A DNA stretch of 64,000 nt from Terriglobia bacterium. GTDB taxonomy: Bacteria > Acidobacteriota > Thermoanaerobaculia > Thermoanaerobaculales > Thermoanaerobaculaceae. The stretch covers positions 1 through 64,000 of the forward strand of contig JAIQFQ010000003.1 of NCBI GenBank assembly GCA_020073245.1, in the 5' to 3' direction. The first letter of the stretch is position 1, and every line of letters begins with the position of its first letter. Of the stretch, positions 52,753 through 61,025 are shown piece by piece. The notes beneath the pieces are model-generated. The model saw only the letters and a list, made by a program, of their open reading frames with translations. It was not told where the DNA came from and did not search any database. The position numbers and the translations under genes are program-made.

Positions 52753-53808
52753 ATGCCAAGGAGGAGCAATGTCAAGACTCAGCCCTCTCAAAGCGAACCC
52801 ACGATCCTGGATGTGGCACGCAAGGCGCGCGTCTCGAAGTCGCTCGTCTCGATGGTGATCCGCGGAGACGACGGCGTCAGCCCCAAGAACCGGGAGGCGG
52901 TACTGAATGCCATCGAGGAGCTCAACTACCGCCCCAACGCGATCGCCCGTAGCCTCGTGGAACGCCGGACCCGGATACTCGGAGTGATGATCTCGGACCT
53001 CCGCAACCCGTTCTTCGGTGACGTGGTGTCCGGAATCCAGATACGGGCCGAGGAGCTTGGCTACCGGGTGCTGTTCAACACCGGTGACTGCGTGCCGAAG
53101 CTGGAGGAGGCAGCGATCGAGAGCCTTCTCGAGCTTCGGGTCGACGGTTTGATCCTGGCGGCCCCGCGGGTCGACGATCCGATCATCGAGCGTGCCGGCC
53201 GCGTGCTGCCGGTCGTTGTGCTCAACCGAGACACCTCCGCCACCCACAGCGACAGCGTCACCAACGACAACATCGCCGGTGCCGGCCTCGCGGTCGAGCA
53301 CCTCGCCGGCCTGGGGCATACCCGCATCGCCCACATCGACGGTGGAGGCGGTGCTGGAGCCAGCGTGCGCCGAGAGGGGTATCTGCGGGCAATGCGGCGG
53401 CTGGGCCTCGGGGACCATATCCTCACGGTCGAAGGAGCGTTCACCGAGAACGGCGGCTACCGCGGCGCCTGCGAACTCCTCAAGAGCGCCCCGCTCCCCA
53501 CTGCGATCTTCGCCGCCAACGACATTTCCGCAATCGGCGCGCTGAGGGCGCTTGAAGAGGCGGGACTGCGCACCCCCGCCGACGTCTCCGTTGTCGGCTA
53601 CGACAACACCTCGCTGGCGGCGCTTCATCAGATCTCGCTCACGAGCGTCCAGCAGTTCGGGACGGACAACGGTCGCCTCGGGGTCGAGTGCCTCGTCGAG
53701 CGCATCGAGGGGAAACGGTCGACGCCCCGGCACGAGGTCCATGCGCCGACGCTGGTGGTGCGCTCCTCCACTGGGCCGCCTCCCAACGAACCCAAAACGC
53801 TTTCCTGA
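52753..53808 (+). CDS. LacI-family transcriptional regulator of the locus
   Basis: The 351-residue protein has the LacI DNA-binding headpiece (about residues 16-62: TILDVARKARVSKSLVSMVI, NYRPNAIARSLVERRT) and a periplasmic-binding-protein-like effector domain (ILGVMISDLRNPFFGDVVSG, FAANDISAIGALRALEEAG, SVVGYDNTSLA). It sits between the two halves of the inositol/phytate locus and next to six TGGAACGTTCCA-type operators. The effector is probably an inositol or an early intermediate. ATG 52753 has AGGAGGA upstream. One operator lies in its own promoter, which predicts autoregulation. Confidence 0.92.
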   Translation: MPRRSNVKTQPSQSEPTILDVARKARVSKSLVSMVIRGDDGVSPKNREAVLNAIEELNYRPNAIARSLVERRTRILGVMISDLRNPFFGDVVSGIQIRAEELGYRVLFNTGDCVPKLEEAAIESLLELRVDGLILAAPRVDDPIIERAGRVLPVVVLNRDTSATHSDSVTNDNIAGAGLAVEHLAGLGHTRIAHIDGGGGAGASVRREGYLRAMRRLGLGDHILTVEGAFTENGGYRGACELLKSAPLPTAIFAANDISAIGALRALEEAGLRTPADVSVVGYDNTSLAALHQISLTSVQQFGTDNGRLGVECLVERIEGKRSTPRHEVHAPTLVVRSSTGPPPNEPKTLS

Positions 53809-53813
53809 AGCGT
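53794..53813 (-). terminator. possible intrinsic terminator of the ABC operon
   Basis: On the minus strand ACGCTT pairs with AAGCGT over a 5-base loop and is followed by TTT. It lies 48 bases after the ATPase stop and overlaps the last codons of the LacI gene. The stem is only 6 bp, so it is weak. Confidence 0.4.
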
Positions 53814-53860
53814 CCTCCAGGATCCCTCGGCCCGTGACTCCAGCGGCGAGGGTGTTCGGA

Positions 53861-55360
53861 TCAAGACCGGGACTCACCAAGGGCCAGCTGCATGACCCGC
53901 TCCTGTGTGGCCTCGGCGCGGTCCAGCACGCCTTGGAGCGCACCCTCGTGCATGACCGCCACGCGATCGGCCAGACCGAGCAGCTCCGGCATCTCGCTCG
54001 TGATCAACACCACGGCGACGCCTTGCCCGACCAGCTCGCCGATCAGCTCGTAGATCTCGGCCTTGGCCGCCACGTCGATCCCACGCGTGGGCTCGTCGAA
54101 CAGCAGCACTCGACACCGGGCCGCGAGCCAGCGGGCCAGCACCACTTTCTGCTGGTTCCCGCCCGAGAGGCTTACGGTCTCCTGATCCAGAGACGCGAGG
54201 TGGATTTTCAGCCTCTCGACCAGCCCCTCGGCCCTTTCGCGCTCGGCGCGGAGATCGAGCACGCCGAACCGGGCGACGTCGTCGAGGCTGGTCAGGGTGA
54301 TGTTCTCCCCGACCGAGCGCTGCAGCATCAACCCCTGGCGCTTTCGGTCCTCGGTGATGAACCCCAGGCCCGCGGCGATGGACGCGCCTGGGTTCCGGCC
54401 CGACATCGTCCGGCCTGTCACGCGGACCGTGCCACCGTCAGCGACATCGGCACCGAAGATGGCTCGGGCCAGCTCAGTTCGCCCCGACCCCATCAGACCG
54501 GCAACACCCAGGATCTCTCCCGAACGGACCGACAGGCTGACCGGCGAGAGGACGCCCGCGCGAACGAGGCCCTCCACCTGCAAGACGACCTCTCCGATCC
54601 GCACCTCGCGCTTGGGGATCTGCTCGGCGATGGTGCGCCCCACCATGAGCTGAATGAGTTCGGCCACCTCCGTGTGCTTTACGTCCCGCGTTCCCACGGT
54701 ACGGCCGTCGCGCATCACGGTGACACGGTCGCCGATGGCGAAGATGTCTTTCATCCGGTGCGAGATGAAGATCACTGGCACGCCGTCGCCGCAGAGCGAG
54801 TGAATCACATCGAAAAGGGCCTCGATCTCGCTGTCGGAGAGCGCGGCCGTGGGCTCGTCCATCACCAGCAGCCGGGCCCTCTGCCGGAGCGCGCAGGCGA
54901 TCTCGACGAGCTGCTGCTCGGCCACCGACAGATCGGCGACCGGCGTGTCCGGGTCCACATCACAGCGAAGCTTGGCGAGCAGGTTCTGCGCGCCCTGGCG
55001 CATCGCATCGCTCCGGATCAAACCGCCGTGGGTGGGCTCATGGCCCAGGAAGACGTTCTCGGCCACGCTCAGGCCAGGCACCAGGTTGAGCTCCTGGTGG
55101 ATCATGACGAGACCCCGGGACTCAGCTTCCAGAGGGCTCGCTGGCCGGATGGCCTCGCCCGCAAAAGTCACGACGCCGGAGTCGGCGGTGTACTGGCCGC
55201 ACAGGATCTTCATGAGGGTGGACTTGCCGGCGCCGTTCTCGCCGAGCAGCACGTGGACCTCACCCGGAAGCACGTCGAGTCCGGCGTCCTGGAGGGCCTG
55301 CACGCCGGGGAAGCGTTTGCAGATCCCCCGCATCCGGAGAATCGGCTCCATGCCCGTCAC
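53861..55360 (-). CDS. ribose/inositol-type ABC transporter ATPase (RbsA-like, two nucleotide-binding domains)
   Basis: The 499-residue protein has two ABC domains. The first (about 8-235) has GENGAGKST, LSVAEQQLVEIA and the Walker B VMDEPTAALSDSEIE; the second (about 255-495) has the degenerate Walker A GLMGSGRTEL and LSGGNQQKVVLARWL with FDEPTRGIDVAAKAE. The architecture is that of RbsA/MglA/XylG. Its GTG overlaps the upstream permease gene stop by four bases (GTGA). Inositol ABC importers (IatA, InoE-type) belong to the same family. Confidence 0.93.
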   Translation of the reverse strand: MTGMEPILRMRGICKRFPGVQALQDAGLDVLPGEVHVLLGENGAGKSTLMKILCGQYTADSGVVTFAGEAIRPASPLEAESRGLVMIHQELNLVPGLSVAENVFLGHEPTHGGLIRSDAMRQGAQNLLAKLRCDVDPDTPVADLSVAEQQLVEIACALRQRARLLVMDEPTAALSDSEIEALFDVIHSLCGDGVPVIFISHRMKDIFAIGDRVTVMRDGRTVGTRDVKHTEVAELIQLMVGRTIAEQIPKREVRIGEVVLQVEGLVRAGVLSPVSLSVRSGEILGVAGLMGSGRTELARAIFGADVADGGTVRVTGRTMSGRNPGASIAAGLGFITEDRKRQGLMLQRSVGENITLTSLDDVARFGVLDLRAERERAEGLVERLKIHLASLDQETVSLSGGNQQKVVLARWLAARCRVLLFDEPTRGIDVAAKAEIYELIGELVGQGVAVVLITSEMPELLGLADRVAVMHEGALQGVLDRAEATQERVMQLALGESRS

Positions 55361-57315
55361 GGGTTCCCCCTCGAGGGCGGGGCCTTCATCCCCCTCTTCG
55401 CGAAGGAGCCGACGTTCAGCCGGTCGATCATCTCTACCCGCGTGAGGATCTCCCTGGGGGGAGTCGTGCCGTCCCGCAGGAGGGCGACGGCATGGCGCAA
55501 TCCCAGGCGTCCCATCTCGCCGGGAAACTGGGCAACCGAGCCAAGCAGGCGCCCCGAGCCGATGTTGGCCAGGGCATCCGGGATCGCATCGAAGCCGACC
55601 ACGCCCACGTGCCCCAGTCGCCGCGCAGCAGCCACGGCCTCGAGCGCCCCCAATGCCATCTCATCGTTGGCGGCGAAGATGGCATCGAGGTCCGGATGGG
55701 CCTGAAGCAGGTTCTCCGCCACGGTGTAGGCGCGGGCCCGCTCCCAGTCGGCCGTCTGGCTCGCCACCACTCGGATACCCGGATGAGCCTCGATTCCATT
55801 CAGGAACCCGAGGCGTCGCCGATCAGCGGTCTCGTGCCCCGAGATCCCCTCGATGATCGCCACGTTTCCTTTGCCGCCCAATTTGTCCGCAAGATAGCGA
55901 CCGGCCACGGCGCCGCCTTCGAAGTTATCCGAGCCGATGAAGGTGAGTACCCTAGCTCCCATCGACTCGGCCGCTCCCTGATCGATCCGTGTGTCGAGAA
56001 TCAACACCGGGATGCCCGCGTCGTTGGCCTTCCGGATCGCCGGGACGAGTTCCTTGGAGCCGGCCGGCGCCAGCAGGATGGCGTCCACCTTTTGCTGAAT
56101 CAGGTTCTCGATGATCTGATACTGCCGTTCGACGTCCGTCTCCCGGTCTGCTGCAAGCGAGACGAGACGGACCCCTTGGGCCGCGGCTTCGCGTTCGGCC
56201 GCCTGTTGCATCTCCGCCCAGAACGGTGAGTTCAAGGCCTTGGGCACGAAGGCGATGGTGAATGTCTTTGCCTGCGTGGGCGCATTGAAGGTGGCCCGGA
56301 TCCCAAAGGCTGCCGCCATGACCACCGCCGCGCCGATGCCAGCGAGGACAAGCTTGCGGTAGCGCGTCCATCCCCTGAGCTTCTCGGCCTCGGCAGCGCG
56401 GTGCCGCGCGCGGTCGAAGACGACCGCGGCCACGAGCACCCCACCCACCACCATCCCTTCCAAGGCAGATGGGACGTTCAGAGCGTTCAAACCGTTGCGC
56501 AGCGTCCCCATGATCAGCGCGCCGACGAGCGTGCCCAGAACACCGCCCTCACCACCCATCAGGCTCACCCCGCCGATGACTGCCGCAGCGATGGCGTACA
56601 GCTCGTACATCTCGCCCGAGAGCGGCGAGGCGGCATTCAGCCGCGAGGTCATCAGGACCGCCGCCACACCGGCCATCAGCCCGGACAGCGTGTAAATCGC
56701 CACCTTGTATCGGCCGACCCGCACGCCGGAAAGCCACGCTGCCTGTTCGTTGCCACCGATGGCGTAGCTGTAGCGGCCGAGCTTTGTGCGCGTGAGCACG
56801 AGGTGGGCAAGCACGTACAGGACCGCCACGATCAGAACCAGGACGGGGACACCTGCGACGCTGCCGGAAAGCGCGCGGAACGACTCCGGCAGGCCGCTGA
56901 TCGGTTTGGACCCGGAGTAGATCTTGGCCGCGCTGCGGGCGATCAGCATCATGCCGAGCGTGGTGATGAACGGGGGAATCCGACCCAAGGTGGTAATCAG
57001 CCCGTTGGCCAGGCCGCACACCCCTCCGACCAGCAGTCCGGCACCGATGGCGACCGCGCCCGAGTGCCCGGCCACGAGTTGGTCGGCCACCACCAGACCG
57101 CACAAGGCGAGGATGGAGCCTACCGACAGATCGATCCCCCCCGAGATGATCACGAACGTCAAGCCGATGCCGAGGATCGCGTTGATCGCCGACTGCTGCA
57201 TCACGTTGAGCAGGTTGTCCGTGGCCAGGAAGTGGGGTGAGGCGATGCCGAAAAGGAGCGCTACCCCGATCAGCACGAAGAGCGTCTGTAGGCGCGGGGA
57301 GAGATGGCGGATCAT
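55357..57315 (-). CDS. fused ABC permease and sugar-binding protein (RbsC-RbsB fusion)
   Basis: The 652-residue protein combines two usually separate subunits. Residues 1-310 form an RbsC-type permease with about eight to ten helices and the GLTFVIISGGIDLSVGS motif. An extra helix follows (LVLAGIGAAVVMAAAFGIRA, about 325-345). Residues about 355-640 are an RbsB-type binding protein (FTIAFVPKALNSPFWAEMQQ, ILDTRIDQ, FIGSDNFEGGAVAGRYLADK, AIFAANDEMALGALEA). The extra helix would place the binding domain in the periplasm, tethered to the permease. GGGAGG lies before ATG 57315. Substrate is probably inositol. Confidence 0.9.
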   Translation of the reverse strand: MIRHLSPRLQTLFVLIGVALLFGIASPHFLATDNLLNVMQQSAINAILGIGLTFVIISGGIDLSVGSILALCGLVVADQLVAGHSGAVAIGAGLLVGGVCGLANGLITTLGRIPPFITTLGMMLIARSAAKIYSGSKPISGLPESFRALSGSVAGVPVLVLIVAVLYVLAHLVLTRTKLGRYSYAIGGNEQAAWLSGVRVGRYKVAIYTLSGLMAGVAAVLMTSRLNAASPLSGEMYELYAIAAAVIGGVSLMGGEGGVLGTLVGALIMGTLRNGLNALNVPSALEGMVVGGVLVAAVVFDRARHRAAEAEKLRGWTRYRKLVLAGIGAAVVMAAAFGIRATFNAPTQAKTFTIAFVPKALNSPFWAEMQQAAEREAAAQGVRLVSLAADRETDVERQYQIIENLIQQKVDAILLAPAGSKELVPAIRKANDAGIPVLILDTRIDQGAAESMGARVLTFIGSDNFEGGAVAGRYLADKLGGKGNVAIIEGISGHETADRRRLGFLNGIEAHPGIRVVASQTADWERARAYTVAENLLQAHPDLDAIFAANDEMALGALEAVAAARRLGHVGVVGFDAIPDALANIGSGRLLGSVAQFPGEMGRLGLRHAVALLRDGTTPPREILTRVEMIDRLNVGSFAKRGMKAPPSRGNP

Positions 57316-57450
57316 GCGCGTCCTCCCTTTTCAGGGCCGCGGTGCCGATGAGCCTGGCTCCAGCACCGTCGTGCGAAGAGAAGCGGTGGTAAGTTGCGAG
57401 GATCCCTCAAATCTCGGTGGGCTACTCGTGACGGCGCGGAAGGGGGAGAC

Positions 57451-57479
57451 TTGACATCGTTCCGTTTAGCCATTAGATT
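57451..57479 (+). promoter_or_regulatory. iolM-phytase operon promoter (TTGACA-N17-TAGATT)
   Basis: Perfect -35 TTGACA (57451-57456), 17-bp spacer and -10 TAGATT (57474-57479). Operator 4 begins 6 bases after the -10 box and so covers the predicted start of transcription, typical of repression. The transcript would have a leader of about 170 bases before iolM. Confidence 0.75.
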
Positions 57480-57484
57480 CCTTT

Positions 57485-57496
57485 TGGAACGCTCCG
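57485..57496. promoter_or_regulatory. LacI-type operator 4 (TGGAACGCTCCG)
   Basis: Two mismatches to TGGAACGTTCCA. It overlaps the start site of the promoter at 57451-57479 and mirrors operator 3, which is also imperfect and also sits on a start site. Confidence 0.65.
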
Positions 57497-57528
57497 AAGG
57501 ATACCGCGTGAGTTGCGAAGGTGCAAGC

Positions 57529-57540
57529 TGGAACGTTCCT
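57529..57540. promoter_or_regulatory. LacI-type operator 5 (TGGAACGTTCCT)
   Basis: One mismatch to the perfect palindrome; 44 bases downstream of operator 4, the same spacing as between operators 2 and 3 (45 bases). Confidence 0.7.
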
Positions 57541-57610
57541 AGGGACGATACTAATGCGTTTCTTGCCGTAGGGAGGGTGAATCCGGAAGCCATTTCATTA
57601 GGGTTGGTGT

Positions 57611-57622
57611 TGGAACGTTCCA
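57611..57622. promoter_or_regulatory. LacI-type operator 6 (TGGAACGTTCCA)
   Basis: Perfect palindrome, 82 bases from operator 5 and 38 bases before the iolM ATG, within the leader. Confidence 0.75.
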
Positions 57623-57659
57623 AAACGAGCCTTGCGAACTGACGAAAGGGAGAGAGGCC

Positions 57660-58859
57660 ATGCAAACGACGATGCGGGGTGTGACGCTTCACGCGGAGTG
57701 GAAGCCGAAACCGGGGTTCAAGCTGGGTGCCAAGGACATCGACGGGAAGCAGACCTACCTCGGCAGCAAGGTCTGGAAGAACCCGAAGTTGTCGATCGAC
57801 GAGCACCGGATCCCGGAGCCGAAGGACGACGAGGTGCTGATCGAGATGAAGGCGGTCGGGATCTGCGGCTCCGACGTCCACATGAACCAGGCCACCGATG
57901 ACGGGTACATCTTCTACCCCGGTCTCACCGGCTTCCCGGCGATCCTGGGCCACGAGGTGGCCGGCGTTGTCGTCAGGGGCGGCAAGAACGCCCTCGACAA
58001 AAGGACGATGAAGCCGTTCAAAGGCGGCGAACCCGTCTGCTCCGAGGAGATGGTGTGGTGCGCCAAGTGCCGGCCGTGCGCGGACGGGCTGCCCAACCAC
58101 TGCGAGAAGCTGGACGAGATCGGTTTCAACGTGAACGGCGGGTTTGCCCGCTACATCGTTGTGCCGTCGCGCCTGGTCTGGAGCCTGGAGCCGCTGCGCC
58201 GAGCGTATAAGGGGGACGACATCTTCCTCGCCGGCTCGCTGATCGAACCTACCTCTGTCGCCTACACCGCCATGATCCAGTGGGGTGGGGGCGTTCGCCC
58301 CGGCGACAACGTGGTGATCTGCGGCGGCGGACCGATCGGAATGGCGGCGCTCAGGATCATGAAGACGCAGGGGGCATCCACGGTCATCCTCTCGGAGACC
58401 GAACCCGCGCGCCAGAAGCTCGGCAAGCTGATGGGCGCAGACCACGTGATCGATCCCAGCAAAGAGAACTTCACCGAGCGTGTGCTGCAGTTGACCGATG
58501 GCATGGGAGCCAAGCTCTACCTCGAGGCTACGGGCTTGCCGACGATCGTCTACCCCGCCATCGAGCAGGCGATCTGGGAGGGGAGAACGCTCAACTCAAC
58601 GGTGGTGGTTGTCGCCCGCGCCGACGCGAAGATGCCGGTGACGGGTGAGGTTCTCCAGGTGCGCCGCGCGCAGATCGTCGGGTCGCAGGGGCACTCGGGC
58701 CACGGGACGTTCCCGCACGTGATCGAGGCGATGGCGGCTGGGATGGACATGACGCCGATCATCACGAAGAGGATCAAGCTTGACCAGGTCCCTGAGCACA
58801 TAACCCTGCTGCGTACGAACCGCACCGAGGTCAAGATCACCTGCGTGGACTTCCAATAA
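57660..58859 (+). CDS. iolM: scyllo-inosose 3-dehydrogenase (IolM-type zinc dehydrogenase)
   Basis: The 399-residue medium-chain dehydrogenase has the catalytic zinc ligands (GICGSDVH, GHEVAG) and a structural zinc knot with four cysteines spaced 2-2-7 (CAKCRPCADGLPNHC). The NAD fold is CGGGPIGMAAL. It carries an unusual N-terminal extension of about 50 residues (WKPKPGFKLGAKDIDGKQTY). In Thermotoga, IolM of this family oxidises scyllo-inosose to 3-dehydro-scyllo-inosose, the substrate of IolN. Location in the same regulon and the lack of another candidate support it. ATG 57660 follows GGGAGAGAGG. It is the first gene of the plus-strand operon. Confidence 0.8.
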   Translation: MQTTMRGVTLHAEWKPKPGFKLGAKDIDGKQTYLGSKVWKNPKLSIDEHRIPEPKDDEVLIEMKAVGICGSDVHMNQATDDGYIFYPGLTGFPAILGHEVAGVVVRGGKNALDKRTMKPFKGGEPVCSEEMVWCAKCRPCADGLPNHCEKLDEIGFNVNGGFARYIVVPSRLVWSLEPLRRAYKGDDIFLAGSLIEPTSVAYTAMIQWGGGVRPGDNVVICGGGPIGMAALRIMKTQGASTVILSETEPARQKLGKLMGADHVIDPSKENFTERVLQLTDGMGAKLYLEATGLPTIVYPAIEQAIWEGRTLNSTVVVVARADAKMPVTGEVLQVRRAQIVGSQGHSGHGTFPHVIEAMAAGMDMTPIITKRIKLDQVPEHITLLRTNRTEVKITCVDFQ

Positions 58860-58946
58860 CCCCGGCGACGGTGCGAGTGCGCCTGACCGCGCGTGCGCGA
58901 GGTGCAAGAGGAGAAGGCGGGTTGCGCTCCTCAAGGAGGGGACACG

Positions 58947-60140
58947 ATGCAAGGGCTGATACGGCCGGCCATTCTCGCCATGGGTGTAGTCACCGTGCTC
59001 GGCTGCACGGGGGCCGTCCCGGTGACGGAGCATTTCCAGGTAGTGCAATCCACGGTGACGACTGGACCCTGTCACTCGGCGGGCGACGCCTGCGACGATA
59101 GCGCGATCTGGATCCACCCGACCGATGCCTCACAGAGCCTGATCATCGGCGACGACAAGAACGGAGGCATGGTGGTCTGGACCCTCACCGGCCAGGAGAT
59201 CCAGTTCATCGACGGGGGCACGAACATGAACAACGTCGACCTCCGGTACAACTTCCCGCTCACCGGGACTTTTTCCACCGGACAGACGCACACGCACGTG
59301 GCATTGGTCGGCGTCACCAACGAGACAGACGCGGGCGTGACCCTCTACAAGGTGAACCCATACTCCTCGCCAGCGGGCAAACTCGAATATGCCAACGCCA
59401 CGCTGGCGGCAAGCACGCTCCCACTTGCCAAACCGCTGGTCTACGGCGGCTGCATGTACTACAGCCAGCCGTCCGGCACGTACTACTTCTTCGCGAACTG
59501 GAAGGACGGGACGGTCAAGCAGGTGGAGCTGATCGGCGGCTCGGCGGTGAGCGGGAAGGTGGTGCGGACCTTCGACGTCGGAGGGCAGGTCGAGGGATGC
59601 GTTGCCGACGATGTGTATCAGGGCTTCTACATCGGCGAGGAGGACGTAGGGATCTGGAGGTACGGCGCCGAGCCAACGGCCGGCGACTCTCGCGCCCAAG
59701 TGGACCGGGTCGGCTCCGCAACGGGGCTCAAGGCGGATGTCGAGGGTCTCACGCTCTACTACAAGAGCGACGGCAGCGGCTACCTGATCGCCTCCGGCCA
59801 GAGCGCCGGGCCCGACGTGCGGAACGTCGTCTACGAGCGTACCGGCACGAATGCATGGGTGGGGACGTTCCGCGTCCAGGACACGGATGAGACCGACGGC
59901 ATGGACGTGACCAACCTCCCACTCGGCCCAGCCTTCCCGCACGGTGTTCTCGTAACGCACGACGCCTCACCGACACCGTCGCGCCACCGTTTGACACCGT
60001 TCGAACGGATAGCCACAGCGCTCAACCTGACGATGGACTCGACGTGGGACCCGCGATGCTCACCGTACGGGACCTGCACTGGCAGCGCGCCGAGACCCGC
60101 CGTCACACCGACGAGCGCCCCGAGGGGGCCGGCACGCTAG
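58947..60140 (+). CDS. beta-propeller phytase (3-phytase), lipoprotein
   Basis: The 397-residue protein is a beta-propeller phytase. It starts with a lipobox (VVTVLGC) followed by a mature domain with DDSAIWIHPTD, DDKNGGMVVWTLTG, MNNVDLRYNF, TNETDAGVTLYKV, EGCVADDVYQGFYIGEEDVG and DVEGLTLYY. The acidic residues in these loops bind the calcium ions needed for phytate hydrolysis. It removes phosphates from phytate, initially at the D-3 position, at the outer membrane or periplasm. It begins 87 bases after iolM without an apparent terminator. GGAGGGGA lies before the ATG. The C-terminal 25 residues (SAPRPAVTPTSAPRG) look like an unstructured tail. Confidence 0.92.
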   Translation: MQGLIRPAILAMGVVTVLGCTGAVPVTEHFQVVQSTVTTGPCHSAGDACDDSAIWIHPTDASQSLIIGDDKNGGMVVWTLTGQEIQFIDGGTNMNNVDLRYNFPLTGTFSTGQTHTHVALVGVTNETDAGVTLYKVNPYSSPAGKLEYANATLAASTLPLAKPLVYGGCMYYSQPSGTYYFFANWKDGTVKQVELIGGSAVSGKVVRTFDVGGQVEGCVADDVYQGFYIGEEDVGIWRYGAEPTAGDSRAQVDRVGSATGLKADVEGLTLYYKSDGSGYLIASGQSAGPDVRNVVYERTGTNAWVGTFRVQDTDETDGMDVTNLPLGPAFPHGVLVTHDASPTPSRHRLTPFERIATALNLTMDSTWDPRCSPYGTCTGSAPRPAVTPTSAPRGPAR

Positions 60141-60163
60141 CTCGCGTCAAGAATGGGTTCCCA

Positions 60164-60955
60164 GTGAGCATCGATGACCGAACCCGCCGAACTTCGAGCC
60201 GGATGCGGTGGGCCACCCTCTTCCTATCGAGCGTCATCGTCGCCACGGTGGCCCGGGCGGGCCCCCCGTTTGTGACCGACGATCCCGAGATTCCGCCTTT
60301 GCACGGTTGGGAGATCAACATCCCGCTGTCCCTTGAGCACGAGACCGGGGAGAGTGTAGTCGAGGCGCCGGTGGTCGACATCAACTACGGCTTGACCTCG
60401 AACGTGGAGCTGATGATCGAGTTCGCGTTCCTGCATGCAACCCTGGGCGAAAACCGAACGGAGCACGGGCTGAGCGACACCGGCGTTGGGGTGAAGTGGA
60501 GGTTCTTGAAGGAGGGCCCACAGGCGCCCCAGATCGCTGTCTACCCCCAGGTCGTGATCCCGACCGGCGACAGCCGGCGCGGCCTCGGGGAGGGGAAGGC
60601 CTCGTATGTGCTTCCCCTGGTCGCACAGAAGAGCTGGGGTGCCTGGACCGTGTTCGGCAACCTCGGGGGAGTCGTTCAGCGCACCTCCGAAAGCCGAGAC
60701 TTCTGGTTCCAGGGGGTGGCGGTAGTCCGGGAGGTCACTCCCCATTTGGAGCTCGGTGTCGAGGAGTACGGCAACTCGCCGATCGACCGGGACGAGCCGT
60801 CCTCGCTCGGGTTCAACGCCGGTGGTATCTGGATGGCCTCCGAGACGGTCGGTGTGCTGTTCTCGGCGGGGCGAACCGTACGCGGCGAGCAGGCCACGAC
60901 GCTCTACCTGGGTGTGCAGCTCCTGATGGGGGGTGCCGGCGGAAGCCCCGATTAG
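60164..60955 (+). CDS. outer-membrane transporter-like beta-barrel (MetA-type)
   Basis: The 263-residue protein has a signal sequence (MRWATLFLSSVIVATVARAG). It then shows the alternating pattern of an 8-12 strand outer-membrane barrel, including FVTDDPEIPPLHGWEINIP, VEAPVVDINYGLTSNVELMI and VGVLFSAGRTVRG. Similar proteins are annotated as transporters (MetA-pathway/phenol-degradation-like). Placed between two phytases, it could help inositol phosphates cross the outer membrane (inference). GTG 60164 is used; ATG 60203 inside the signal region is possible. The gap to the phytase is 23 bases. Confidence 0.6.
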   Translation: MSIDDRTRRTSSRMRWATLFLSSVIVATVARAGPPFVTDDPEIPPLHGWEINIPLSLEHETGESVVEAPVVDINYGLTSNVELMIEFAFLHATLGENRTEHGLSDTGVGVKWRFLKEGPQAPQIAVYPQVVIPTGDSRRGLGEGKASYVLPLVAQKSWGAWTVFGNLGGVVQRTSESRDFWFQGVAVVREVTPHLELGVEEYGNSPIDRDEPSSLGFNAGGIWMASETVGVLFSAGRTVRGEQATTLYLGVQLLMGGAGGSPD

Positions 60956-61025
60956 ACCAAGAACGGCCGCCTCCGGGGACCCTGGCACGTGGCACCGGCG
61001 CGCAAGGTGAGAAAGGAGATTTCGA

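Larger units (their letters stand above)
57316..57659. other. 344-bp divergent control region between ABC operon and iolM
   Basis: The region contains one strong rightward promoter, three LacI-type operators and a leader of about 170 bases before iolM. No small ORF or structured RNA is evident. A leftward promoter for the ABC operon must also be here, but I could not identify it with confidence. Confidence 0.6.

Noticed and set aside
53552-55705. 717-codon plus-strand ORF over the ABC ATPase
   Set aside because: Low-complexity antisense shadow of a full-length RbsA-type gene.
59960-60140. Possible frameshift at the end of the beta-propeller phytase
   Set aside because: The sixth blade closes normally and FERIATALNL fits the usual C-terminal helix; only a short Pro/Ala tail follows.
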